64,000 bases of DNA, from NCBI GenBank assembly GCA_024663395.1, contig JANFAH010000111.1, forward strand, positions 1-64,000, given 5' to 3'. The position numbers and the translations under genes were made by a program. Source of the DNA: Pisolithus tinctorius (taxonomy: Eukaryota > Basidiomycota > Agaricomycetes > Boletales > Pisolithaceae). Position 1 is the first letter of the stretch, and every line of letters begins with the position of its first letter. A model generated the notes under the pieces. The model did no database searches. It saw only the letters and a list, made by a program, of their open reading frames with translations, and was not told where the DNA came from. This document shows, piece by piece, positions 32,964 through 44,370 of the stretch.

Positions 32964-34230
32964 TGAACGCCATCCGAGTATTGCGGGTATTCGCTGTCAT
33001 GCAGTGTCATGCGCGGGCAATGATGTACACAGTGGGCTACCGCCCCCAGAAGAGGGGTGCGCTACCATTTCCAGAAACGTTTCCATCTCCGCGTGCCATC
33101 GGCGGCACAGTGGAGAAGAAACCTGGATACTGGTTATCTTCCCTCTCTATGTGGATATGCAGATGCTTACCACCACACCGCGGCGAGGGGTGTCGTCATC
33201 TTCCCAGATTTAGGTGGAAGTTAGCCGGTTCCTCTTCGCCCTGGAATGCATGTCTTTCAGTGCCAGCATTCTTGTGAAACACCCTGCCGGAAGCGGCGTG
33301 TTGAAATGCAAATTCAGGCTCTCCCAAGGTAGTTTTTGGTCTTGACTCTTTATTTGGAGTCTTCGTTGTGGTATTCACTTTTCAATCCGTCGCACCGGGC
33401 TCCCCGGAATCCACACAATAACCAACAGTACGCAGATGATCGGGATGCAAGCCACTGTTGTGATGGGAGACATGATGCGTGAACCATCGTCCAATCCACG
33501 CTCACTGCCAATATTAGGAAGGCAGTGGTGCTTGCGATAGGATAGGCGGTTCTTTGCAGTTCAGATCGGAGGCCCAGTATTCATATCTGGGTCGACTTTG
33601 GTGCGCTATTCAGGCGATTCTGCCACACAGTGGTTCTGTAAGACATCCTTGCTTTCCCTGGCGGAAGTCCCCTAGCTACATAGAAGATAGCAGTTCCTGC
33701 AAATGTACAGGTATAGATGTTGCGGTGTGGCTGCAGCAATCTGGATTTGGCATTCGTCAATGCGATATCCTACGCTGACGAGAATCAAGTACTCCGGAGG
33801 TTTGTAAGCCGGAGAGGGTGCACCACCCGCGCTGACACCCTCGAGAACCCCCTAGTAGTCAGCCACAATACATGTGTAGCCTTTCAATGTTATCCATGCT
33901 TCATTAGCCCATGGTGCGTCGAGTGGGCGCTGGATGTTGTGATCCGATCGGATGGAGGGCCACGATTTGCGCGGACTTGCGTGGTCTGCTTAGAAACGCC
34001 ATCGTTAGCATCATTTTTTGGTACGACTCTTTAGTAAACGTACGGCCTTCAGATGAGGCTGCGCACAACAGGTATCAGCAGCGCCCCTTTGGCTCCGGAG
34101 TTCGCGACTTCGGACAGACGGACATACTGCTCTAATAAGGGTAGTATGCAATGATAGTACTAGGCATTTTTGGCATGTGTTTGTCACTGAACGCTAATAG
34201 CCTCCCAAAGGGCTGCGGCAAGCGGAGCTG
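32964..34230. other. Intergenic region, weak minus-strand ORFs
   Basis: No gene was recognised. On the minus strand, 33473-33375 encodes 32 residues with one likely membrane helix (TTVACIPIICVLLVIVWI). A second frame, 33378-33196, reads KESRPKTTLGEPEFAFQHA. They could be pieces of a single-pass membrane protein, but the frames do not join without an unseen intron. Confidence 0.3.
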
Positions 34231-34237
34231 GGGCGAG

Positions 34238-34244
34238 TATAAAA
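34238..34244 (+). promoter_or_regulatory. TATA box of the knottin-like gene
   Basis: TATAAAA lies 69 bp upstream of the ATG at 34313, a plausible distance for a short 5' untranslated region. Confidence 0.6.
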
Positions 34245-34312
34245 TAAACCGGTGGCACCAATACAACCCTGCCGCAGGTCAGACGCGTCCTTGCCCACTA
34301 TCACGAATTATC

Positions 34313-34567
34313 ATGCGTCCAACGCTACTTTGTTTCTTCGTTGCGTCTCTCCTCTCCGTCGTCGCCGGTGTTGCCGTTCCGGGGTCAAGCTCTTGGAGTT
34401 TTGCTAGCGTTGCACAGAAGGAGCGGTGCACCCCAACAGGCAAGTTCTGCCCGGGGTATGGTGAAGCAAATTGCTGCAGCGGTAAATGTAATGTGCTCCG
34501 CGGGCCCGGCTTCGTCCGCATTGGTATATGTTCTGTGAGTTTCTCAGCCGGCGTTCCCATGCGTTGA
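34313..34567 (+). CDS. Small secreted cysteine-rich protein, knottin-like
   Basis: The ORF is 84 codons. Residues 1-21 form a clear signal peptide (basic start, then LLCFFVASLLSVVAGV). The mature part carries six cysteines spaced C-x6-C-x6-CC-x3-C-x13-C, the inhibitor cystine-knot pattern. It starts KERCTPTGKFC and includes NCCSGKC. Such folds occur in protease inhibitors, defence peptides and effector-like secreted proteins; the role here is unknown. A donor-like GTGAGT follows the last cysteine codon, so the final 10 residues could instead be intronic, with a different short tail. Start chosen for the signal peptide and the TATA box upstream. Confidence 0.7.
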   Translation: MRPTLLCFFVASLLSVVAGVAVPGSSSWSFASVAQKERCTPTGKFCPGYGEANCCSGKCNVLRGPGFVRIGICSVSFSAGVPMR

Positions 34568-36132
34568 TCTTTACGCCCCCTCCAGCAGTAATCATTTTGC
34601 TTCGTTGCCAACACGCACACTCGTTGGGAGTTGAGTACTAGTTTCCGATCAGGCTTGCCATGGCCAGCCACTGGGGATTATCATGTGTGGGGAAAATGTT
34701 TTGCCCTCGCTATTATGTACACGGATGCCCATTCTTGATTCTGAAGCAAGGGATGACGAGAGTGGATTGAACTCTCCATTTTTGGTCCTTGATGCCGTAT
34801 AGTATGGGGAGTCGCTGGCCATGCGTAGAAAGTTCAACCGAACAGTGCCGTTGAACAGCCGGTGCTATTTTATACCTATTCTATTCAATTTGACAGAAGT
34901 TGTCTCAGTAATCTCAGTCATGTCAGTCGGCAGACAGCCGAATAGCTATGGGTGTGGAGTCAAAAATGAAATGGGAGGCAGTTCTGCTCAGAGGTCTGTA
35001 TGGTGACATGTCACTTACAAATAATGTGTCTTGCTCCAAGGGTCACCTACAGTGGACGCAGATTGGGTACCATGCAGCTTGCGGCACTATTCACTCGGAT
35101 CAACAACGTCGTTTTTTCATAGCGTTACTTACCTGTCAATTGGCAGCGCTAGAAAAGTTGGTGGCCTGCTAATTGATGCAGTCCCAACTATATTTGTACT
35201 CCGACGTCCAAACCTTCCTTCAAAAGGATGGCTCGTTTCGTAGAGTTTGCTTCTGGAAACCAGTTCCAATAGAGTTCTGAGTCAGATGAACTTGTGAATA
35301 TCTGAGCAAACAACCACCGGACTGTCAGTCGTCACAGCCTCGAGGGAATAACCTTCGGATGCTTCCCCCGAGCCGTACACTGGTTGGAGGAGGCAACCGA
35401 CAGCCCACGAAGACAGGATCCCGTTGTACGCTCCGTGCCCCATGCGATGGGCGTTAGAAGGCGTGATTGTTTAAGGGCTTGTTTACAGCCCCTAGAGTGG
35501 TCGTCAATGGACAGGGGTCATTCTCTCCCAATCGGGGCATACAAACAAGGCTGCAACCAGCTGCCACCTCACTGCTTCACACAACGACTGCACGCCATTT
35601 GGAAGAGACACACTGCCAGTGCAAACGATGCAGGATGCTAAACCCCCAACAAAGCGTTCTCGGGACAGAACTGTGTCGCTGGATGTACATCCCCAGTATC
35701 GAGCGTCCATGCGTAGCCGCGGCTCAACTCGCAGCCCAAAAGGCGCGGGCCCGTACGTGCTTGTACTAGAATGCTATATAAATCGTTGTTGATTTCAAGT
35801 ACTTTGAAAATAGGTCTGATGCTGGGCCGTCCGAAATACTTTCTCCCATTCCACGACGCCACCCGTTGCACTCGTCCGAGAGTCCTACTTGGCTTCAAGT
35901 AGGTTCCTCGCATTCCGAGGCAGACTTCCAAGCGCGATGCATTTCTCCTGCCTCCGTTACTTCTTCTGTTGCCTCCACGTATCCATACTCGAGCAGCGCC
36001 AGCAAACGCCTTAGCTTCAGTGTGTTGCAACAGCCAGATTTGACTGCCCGGGTCTCGCGGACTGGATCGACACGGAGAGGCCAGGAAACTAGTCGGGATG
36101 ACCCAGGCGCTGGCAAACGATGGGTCAGATGG
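34568..36132. other. Intergenic region, no gene recognised
   Basis: No conserved frame was recognised. The frame that becomes ALG6 stays open from about 35782 without an ATG, with a Ser/Thr-rich stretch typical of the variable ALG6 N-terminus, so an upstream first exon may lie here. Confidence 0.35.
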
Positions 36133-38349
36133 ATGCACAAGCAGGGGATGAAAGCGTGGGTCGTCCCTCTTGCTATTGCTACGTCGGCTTGGGTAAAGTG
36201 GAGCATAGGTCTGGGTGATTACTCCGGTACGTGCGTCGAAAATTTTCAAATGAAACTATTATCTTCTGGACAGTCTTTAATTCCAATCTTCGAAAGGTCA
36301 TGCCACTCCACCAATGTTCGGGGATTATGAAGCTCAACGACATTGGATGGAGCTGGCCATACACTTAGCGCCCCAACAATGGTATACGTACGATCTACAA
36401 TACTGGGGTCTCGACTATCCACCACTTACCGCTTATATATCCTGGTTGTGCGGGAAAGTGTGAGTATTGGGATGTCCATGCTCCCCGAGGCCACTTGTGT
36501 TGACGTCCGGCGTTTATGAAAGTGGATCACTTATCGACCCTTCGTGGTTCGCATTCGAGGAATCTCGCGGGATCGAGACGTATAATAGCAAATTATTTAT
36601 GCGCTCCACCGTCGTTGCGCTCGACATGCTGGTGTATGTTCCAGCCTTATATGCGTTCACGCGAATATGGCATAAGTCAAGGTCATTGAGGACACAGGTA
36701 TTTGCTCTTATTCCATGCGTGGTGCAGATTGCTCACGATATAATAGCATGCATCACTCTTGATACTCTTATTTCAACCCGCTCTGCTTCTCGTAGATTTT
36801 GGCCATTTCCAGTATAACTCGGTCATGTTGGGTACGCGACCAGTGTCTGCTAATATGAGTCTAATTGCTGAAGTTACACAGGTCTGACGCTCCTTGCCCT
36901 CAATTCATTCGCAGTTGGACTGGACCTCCTCGGTGCGGTATGCTTTGTCCTCAGTTTGGGATTCAAGCAGATGGCCCTCTATTATGCCCCTGTTATTGGA
37001 TCTTATCTCCTTGGGAAATGCGTTTTCCTTGGTCCAGTTCAAGGGTGAGCCTATCTCCGCACTCGGACGTTGCGGCGTAACTAAATAATACTGGCTCGCA
37101 AGAACCCGACTATTTATTCGTCTTGCTGTTGTTACGCTATCCTCGTTTATCCTTCTCTTTGCCCCATTCTTACCTCCGATTGCTCCTCTTTCGACATTCT
37201 TCGCCGCCATATCGCGTATCTTCCCCTTTGCACGTGGCTTATTTGAGGACAAGGTGGCAAACTTTTGGTGCTTTACTAATGTCACCTTGGTGAAATGGAA
37301 GCAACTGTTCCTAGGGAAGGAAAGTCGACTTATCAAGCTCTCAGCTGCCCTTACAGTTGCCGGTTTTCTGCCTGCCGTGTTTGGGCTCCTTTGGGGCTCA
37401 TTCAAAACGCGACTGCGCACTCACCCCCAAGTCGTTTCCAGAGAGGGAGAAGCTCGTGCTATCTCGCTGGCGGCACCAGCGCGTACCCCATCACCAACGT
37501 TGCCTTTATTGCTGTATGCTTTGCTTACGACATCGATGTCCTTTTTCCTCTTCTCGTTCCAAGTGCACGAAAAGACGATATTACTGCCGCTCTTACCACT
37601 CACATTGCTGCTTTCCGGTGCCACGGTTGGGGATGAGGTGTATTCCTTGGGGATTCTAGGCAATGTGGTCGGTGTATTCAGGTGAGCATACCGCATTAAT
37701 CCCACCCGCCATGGAAAATTGACGCTGTTTCGCGCGGGATGTAGTATGTGGCCTCTGCTGAAGAGGGACGGACTTGGTGTGCAGTATATCGCCACACTAC
37801 TTTTGTGGTGCCGACTCGTCGGTTATAACCCATTCTGCTTAAGACTCGACTCTTTCGTCGGACTACTGTCCACTGTATGTATCCCACCTTCTATGTGTTC
37901 GATCCTGGGCTAAACGAGTAATCGGGAAACAAAAGGCCGTCAATGCAGCGATGATACTTCTTCATCCCCTGGAACTCGTCGTGACACCACCAAACCGTTA
38001 CCCTGATTTGTTCCCTGTCCTCAACGTACTTGTCAGCACTCCTGTCTTTGGGTTCATATGGCTTTGGAGCATTAAACGGGGTATCGAGGTTGGCTGGGCA
38101 CTAGGCGGGCTGCCAGGATCCGGCACCGACAGAGGTTTTAAGGATCACGATGACGGAAATCCGACAGAAGAGTTGCTCAATTTGCCGACTGCGGGTCCGG
38201 TGAAGAGTATGCGGAGGGAGCACGGAGCCCGTGCGGTCAGTCTTGGGCATGCGAGCGGACTGACGTTGGCTAGTACCAGTGGATACAGAGATCCTCGGCG
38301 GAGAGCTGTCGATCGGCTAAGGGGAAGTAGTGTTGGCATAGATGAGTAA
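36133..38349 (+). CDS. ALG6: Dolichyl-P-Glc:Man9GlcNAc2-PP-dolichol alpha-1,3-glucosyltransferase
   Basis: Eight exons (36133-36226, 36297-36459, 36523-36697, 36747-36831, 36882-37044, 37103-37681, 37745-37874, 37936-38349) give 600 codons plus TAA. The enzyme (GT57) adds the first glucose to the lipid-linked N-glycan precursor in the ER lumen. Marks of ALG6 rather than ALG8 are [20 protein letters not shown] and [20 protein letters not shown]. Others are NPSW-like [90 protein letters not shown] and the hydrophilic C-terminus after [11 protein letters not shown]. About a dozen membrane helices are expected. The start is the first in-frame ATG; a longer N-terminus is likely. Confidence 0.92.
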
Positions 38350-38499
38350 AATATGGTGAGTAGGACACTCCATTTATTCACGGTATCGTTAGCTTGGTAA
38401 TTTCGTCTCCCTACTCAGATCTAGGATTCCATATATCGTACATCACATGGCATAGAGAATCACATCTTCTATCAGGTTCCCGATCACCAGTCTCCACGT

Positions 38500-40130
38500 T
38501 CACAATTTGTAATGCAAGGTTGCCAGGACTTCATCCTTCTTCCCGATGATCTCTTTGACAGAGCCATACCCACACAAACCAAGGTTCATGTGCATTTCGC
38601 ATATCGTTTGCAGCAAGATCTGTTCGACACCCTCCTGCCCTGCAATAGCAAGACCATACATGGCAGGTCGGCCGACTACCGTATGGGAGTAAATCAACCA
38701 AAGCGAATGAATCGGACACGGATATACCCACTGAGAACGCCTTGAGCACCTATTGCGAGCGCTTTAAGGACATCGCTGCCCGTTCGCACCCCGGAATCGA
38801 ACAGGATAGTGAGCTTGCCGGACTTCTGTGCCGCTTGAACTTTGTGGGACCTCATTATGTTGTCAAGCGCATCCAGAGAGGCGATGGCGCCATCAACTTG
38901 CCGACCCCCTAGGACATGCGTGTATATCATAACTCATTCGAAGAGGTGCTAGGAAAGGCTTACCATGATTGGACACTATGATCCCGTCAATGCCCTGCGT
39001 AATTGCCTTTTCTGCATCCTACAGAACAAGTGAGCCCAATACCAACGCAAAGCGTTCGTTGCACAAACATCAACACGTTGGATCCCCTTCAGGACAATGG
39101 GTCCCTCCCAGTTATCTCTAATAAACTTCAATTGATCCCACGTCCTGAACGCGCCCGAGTTCACCTCCGCCAACCACTCCTTCCCGAGTGACATGTTGCG
39201 CAGGACCTCTTCGTCACCCTGCTCGAGACCAGCCATTCTGATCTTCTCGGGTTCGACTGGGAACTTTGTTCTCTCATTCTCGCGTGGCGGGAGGCCAAAG
39301 CGTTTCATGAACACCGGATCTGATGTCCCAACTTGAATGCCGACACCGCATGCAAAGGGCAGGTACGCGGTTCCCAGGTCGTGTGGGCGCCAACCAAGAA
39401 TCATCGTATCCAAGGTGATCACGAGCGCAGTGAAGCCGTTCCCTTTGGCACGTTTCAACAGCGACAGTGTGACCTCAGTTGTGCGGGGCCTTGCATTTGG
39501 CATCAACCTCTGAGATTACGAAAGACGTATGATGATCGATACCCACCAGTAGAGCTGGTACCACCTATGCCCGTTTGGACCATTAGCCTTGGCGACATCT
39601 TCTATAGAGCGACAGGATGCGGTGCTCATTATGAAGGGGACACCGACTTTGCCGGCGGCGCTTGCCGTTGCGAGCTCGCCATCTGCATGCAGAGCACCCT
39701 GTACACCGATTGGAGCTACCAAGAGCGGCGAAGGGTATGTCACTCCAAAAATGGTCGTCTGGAATCATTATGGTTAAACATGTCCAGGCTGTCAAGGGAC
39801 CTCCGTCGCGTACCTCTATATTCCGATTGGTTACGTCCACGAGCATGCGGGGTACTAACTTATAGTTCTCAAATGCTTTTGTGTTCGCCCGGTCCGTCGA
39901 ACACGTCCCAGCACTCCCGAACGTGTACATGTATGCAGCTGGTCATTATTGAACGATATAGTCTTGCAAATGATGAAGGTGAACTTACCCATGTGGTCCT
40001 TCATAGCTTCCCTGGCTTTCTCTTCGATTGTCTTTATATCCACAGTACCCAGGATTGGCGGGTGGCCCTGTACATAGACATCTACCAAGTACTTGGTCCA
40101 TTTGTTTGGAAGAGGCGCCTGGACGGTCAT
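38500..40130 (-). CDS. FMN-dependent alpha-hydroxy-acid dehydrogenase/oxidase
   Basis: The gene runs from ATG 40130 to TGA 38500 with about seven exons (40130-39989, 39938-39814, 39758-39547, 39507 onward). The product is the single-domain FMN hydroxy-acid oxidising type (lactate 2-monooxygenase or cytochrome b2-like core without the cytochrome b5 domain). Visible: MYTFGSAGTCSTDRANTKAF, YPSPLLVAPIGVQGALHADG, PFIMSTASCRSIEDVA, FTALVITLDTMILGWRP, the catalytic VSNHGGRQVDG with its histidine, LFDSGVRTGSDVLKALAIGA (FMN phosphate site) and GRPAMYGLAIAG. The C-terminal part ends at LATLHYKL. It oxidises 2-hydroxy acids to 2-oxo acids; the exact substrate is unknown. One donor (GTTGAT near 39066) is weak. 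Confidence 0.87.
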
Positions 40131-40139
40131 CTTCAGTAG

Positions 40140-41233
40140 CTAGTCGATGGGGTAATAGATGAGGTAGACGAGGCAGATATCGGATCACGTAGGATTGCCA
40201 ACACGACGTTTTCCGGCTGCGAGTGCTTAGGGAACGTTTCTAAGGGTCTGAGGAACGACGTTGCTACCAGGGAGAATTTAGAACGGCATGCGCTTCGTCT
40301 GGAACTGCCACCTGCTTGACGCTGGTCTGATGCTCAGCCTCGCACATAGCTTTGGCCGTGTCCACATGGATACGACTCGCGATCACGTCTTATACTACTT
40401 CGCCGAAAACCGCAAGCCTCTGAGAACTCGACACAAGTCTACTGCTTTGTTCAGCCTCCATTCGCTGACCAGCTAGATCGATGCAGGTATTTACTCGTTT
40501 GCTTATTTACCTCCAATCGCACTACTTGCAAATTCGTGGTTTCAAGATCCATGGCGGTAACCTCGGTATTTACATCGGAAGGATTGGATTTGAACACCAT
40601 CACGGCCCTTTATGTTCCTGAGATCTTCTATCTCGATTTACGTGCAAACCATCAGGATTTAATGTTTTTTCTTATCTTACCAAGTGCAGAAAGAGCGTCG
40701 TGAAGCGCGAGGCATGTCGGACGGAGGTCGTCCAGCACAATGCCTGTCATACTCTGCGGTATGTTCCCAAGCGTACGCACAATCACCCACTGTCAGGTCA
40801 TGCGGCCGTCCTTCACTACCCCTCTTTAGGTTCGATTTGAGTCGTTGGTACTGGGTTCCCGTTATCGTCCCGCGGACTATCAGTAGGGTGGGATCGCCTC
40901 GAAGGGACCGATCCCTTGAACATTCCAAGGGAAGCAATAGAGCTATCGATTGGTTTGTTGAAGTGCAAAGAGTCGGATTCTTCCTGTATGTTACGTAAGC
41001 AGCTCGACACCCCTGACCTCGGTGTCTCGAGTCTACATATATGACAGAAGCCAGGACTAGTATGACAGCAGCCGGGATCGATGATAATGCCAGGCACGAG
41101 GCCAGCTGTAATATTACAAGTGTGTTGAAGCTGTTCCCCTGTATTCGGTGCCTAATAAGTTGGTGACGCACGTAACAACATTATCAGATAAGGGTTGCTG
41201 GCTTGGCGCGAACGGGCAAGGCATCCGAGCAAG
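40140..41233. other. Intergenic region with the parent of the inverted duplicate
   Basis: No gene was recognised between the dehydrogenase start and the oxygenase start. From about 40858 the sequence is the parent of the inverted copy at 31604-32110. It contains the promoter region of the 2OG oxygenase and shares CGATCCCACCCTACTGAT with the copy on the opposite strand. Confidence 0.5.
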
Positions 41234-42757
41234 ATGTCTCTACCACAAACAGCGGCCTCGGTAAGTGGCGCATTCGACAGTATACCTGTTGTGTGCGTCG
41301 TCTTCTTCCGCTGTACCTAGTACTCGGCCTCACCTGCTGGATAGCGATATAGGATGTGTGTCGACACCTGAAGAACGGGCTGCTTTGGCTCAGCAGATAA
41401 GGGATGCCTGCATGAATGTCGGGTTCTTTTACAGTGGGCACATGTCCTCCAGGCTTAACATCCATCATTTTCCAACGAGTTACTTGCAGTCAGCAACCAT
41501 GGTATACCCCAAGAGACGATCGACGAGGTCTTCTCGGCCATGAAAGCTTACTTTTCTCTCCCCCTTGAGACGAAAATGAAGGTAGGCACCACCATCCTTG
41601 CACCAGCCCAATCTTCGCCTCATCCAGAAAAGCTTTATCATAAAGAAGTTACGAATTTCAAAGGGTACACACCCGTGCTAGACTCCAACATCGACCCAGC
41701 CAACAGAGGCGATCTGCACGAGGGCTTTGAAATCGGTTGGGAAGAACTGCTAGCCAAGGAAAACGACGAAAAGAGAGTGAATGATGGTGCTATGTCTGGT
41801 GCAAACGCATGGCCCTTGGAACCCGCTGGATTCCGTGAAGCCTGTCTCGGTTACTAGTGCGTTTTATGATGACATACTGGAGTGTGCCTCATCTCATTTG
41901 TTATCAAGCCACGCAGCTGTAGGTGTCGGAAAGGTCTTGTTCCGCTTCTTTGCTCTTGCATTAGATCTCCCTGAAACATACTTTGATGACAAGGTACCAT
42001 CGTTCCTACATACCCTACTATCTTCACTGACGGTTTTTAGACCAGGGATTCTGCCGCAAACATGCAGTTTCTCCATTATCCACCACAAACGGGTTCCGAT
42101 GATGATCGTATCATCGGGTTCGGTGCCCATACGGAGTAAGCATCCTGCTTATGTCTCTGGCCATGCCCTAAAAACTTCCTCAAAGTTTCCAGGTTGGGAT
42201 TCTCCTAAAAGCATGCCAATTTTGAATGAAAAAAACATGCAGTGTTTCACAATATTATGGCAAGAGCCCGGTATTCAAGCTCTTCAGGTGTTAAACTTGG
42301 AGACTCGGCAATGGATAAATGCGCCGCCAATCCCGGGAACGCTGGTCATTAGGTATGTTGTAGAACGAAGAGGAACCAAGTCACCCAGCTGATTGTACCT
42401 AGTATCGCAGACCAGCTTGCTCGATGGACGAGTGAGCTGTCATTCTGACCATACGTGCCGATCCCGTCTCACATGTCCCCATGAAAGACGACGTATTTAG
42501 GTCGACCGTGCACAGAGCAATCAACAGGAGTGGCGTCCGCCGGCATTCCATTCCCTTGTTTTTCGGTACGGATTACCATGTCCAGATTGAAGTAAGTTGG
42601 TCTTTGATGCTATGGAACACAGATCAATTACCCCGTCCAGCCGATGCCGAGTTGTGTATCCCTTGAGAGACCGCCCAAGTACGAACCCATCGCTGCAGGC
42701 GACTACGTCCAAAAGCGCCTGGAGGAGAAATACCATCAGAACGCCACTTTCTCGTGA
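41234..42757 (+). CDS. 2OG-Fe(II) oxygenase, isopenicillin-N-synthase-like family
   Basis: About ten exons run from ATG 41234 (MSLPQTAASVSGAFDSIPVV) to TGA 42755. In order: STPEERAALAQQIRDACMNV, GFFYISNHGIPQETIDEVFS, MKLYHKEVTNFKGYTPV, ANRGDLHEGFEIGWEELL, VLFRFFALALDLPETYFDDK and MQFLHYPPQTGSDDDRIIGF. The first iron ligands come from GAHT at the end of one exon joined by a 7-nt micro-exon (42186-42192) to give HTDFQCFTILWQ. The distal histidine is in STVHRAINRSGVRRHSIPLF, with the 2-oxoglutarate RxS motif (RHS). The C-terminus is typical (PPKYEPIAAGDYVQKRLEEK). The substrate is unknown. The first intron (41293-41320, 28 nt) is unusually short. Confidence 0.85.
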
Positions 42758-44370
42758 TGCGATTATGGAGGATAAATTGATTGAGACATTTGTACGATTT
42801 TAAACGCTGCTCGCCATTGATTTTGTTGGGTAGGTCCCTGGATGCTGAGTGCTTTGAATGCTTTATAGGACGAACTTACCTTGGCCTCCGCGGGCAGACT
42901 GAATAACGAACGTCAGCACAAGTCTGAATTGGGAAGTTGCTGCAGTAAAGACACCTTGCATGAATGTTGATTGCACACAGGCAGGAGCTGATTATTTAAG
43001 TTAGCATATGCATGCATGGCTTGGTGGTTTGCCAATTTACTAAGAAGTAGGGTGTTAAGTGAGAGGGCAGTGGTCATAATGGAGAGAAAATGGTTGAGTC
43101 AGCAAAGGGATGGTTAGGTGGGAAATGTTCATTATAGCTGCTGGGTCACTTGAGCAGGGACTGAATTGCACTTGGACATGAGTCATAAAGACAAAGCAGA
43201 ATGGCATAGAACACTGGTAAAGTTTGACTCTGGATAGCTGAGTGGCATGGAATAGGATATATATTTGATTCAATTTATACAGAACCATTGCATCTTCCCA
43301 ATATTTCCTGGTGTAGCAAATGTGGGGATTGTCAACATGAAGATTGGTGGCACATCCAACTATAAGGGAGAAGCCAATGCCAGTGTTTACAAGTTCCCCC
43401 ATGCAATGAAGGGTTCCAAATGATCAGCATTAGTGGCCTGAAAATAATATCTTCATCTTTCACATGCATGTCACACTAATGAGAAGTGGAGGGACTCACA
43501 GCAGGCTCAGTTACAACTTGAAAAAAGTCCCCTCCTATTTGATCTTTGCTAATTGAAATACAGGTAAGAAAGAGGTTGATTGGTATTGAAGAAATAGTAT
43601 CTGACACATCTGATTTTCCTTTGCAATACCCACAAGGATGGGGGATAAAGCTTCCACATCTTCACCATGACATTGAAATGCTGCTGTGACAAGTTTAGCA
43701 ACAGTAGCTTGGACACCTCATGTTTGATATGTTCTGACAGCCAGTTCAAGGTTTGTCTGCAAATCACTATTCACTTGGTTGGCCTGCAACAAGAAGTACA
43801 AATATTCAAACACAAGTATAGCACCTGCAATTGGGGGTTATGGGTGTCAAATCATGGCAAGAGATCAATTACCAATGCCATATGTTGCAACATATTGCAT
43901 TGAAGGTTGTTGTAAGGTGGTCAAAGTAGGCATTTGGACAGAAGAGGAGTAATTAGTGATGGTAGGCTATAATGTTGTCAAGTCAGGTGATCTGTCTATG
44001 GCAGAACAAAAGAAAATAAAACAGACCACCTTAGCAATGTGTGATGGGACCATATCAGGCAACATCAATGAGAAACAGGGCCACAAACCAACTACAAACT
44101 TTGTCAGTGATCATCATATGAGGAGAGAAGAATGAATACACACTTTCTACACCATATGTTAGCATGGGAAATAATTTTGAAGGATGATGACTAACATGCT
44201 GATTGATGCAAGTAGAGATATGAGGGTCAAATTGAAACTCCATACAAATGTTGACCTACATCCTGGGATAATGTAAAATGTGAATGTAGAATGGATACAT
44301 CAATTGAGCTCACCATCTATTTATGTAATATGGACAACATGTTCAAAAACCAGGGACCATAGTCAGAAGG
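42758..44370. other. Gene-poor stretch, CpG-free after about 42913
   Basis: The first 150 bp still contain CG. After about 42913 I find no CG dinucleotide on either strand. Minus-strand frames such as 43402-43055 and 43767-43549 are open for 70-115 codons but match nothing I know; they may be C-terminal exons of the GTPase gene upstream on that strand, or relics. Confidence 0.45.

Noticed and set aside
35638..36249. A 203-codon minus-strand frame opposite the ALG6 N-terminus
   Set aside because: It overlaps the plus-strand ALG6 exon 1 and its open upstream frame, has no recognisable features, and looks like a shadow of them.
39333..40139. A 268-codon plus-strand frame opposite the dehydrogenase
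   Set aside because: It runs antisense across several well-supported exons and introns of the FMN dehydrogenase and has no family signature.
41293..41320. Treating the 28-nt first intron of the 2OG oxygenase as proof of a dead gene
   Set aside because: The frame joins exactly to the family sequence and all later exons are intact, so an unusually short intron or an unrecognised alternative joint is more likely.
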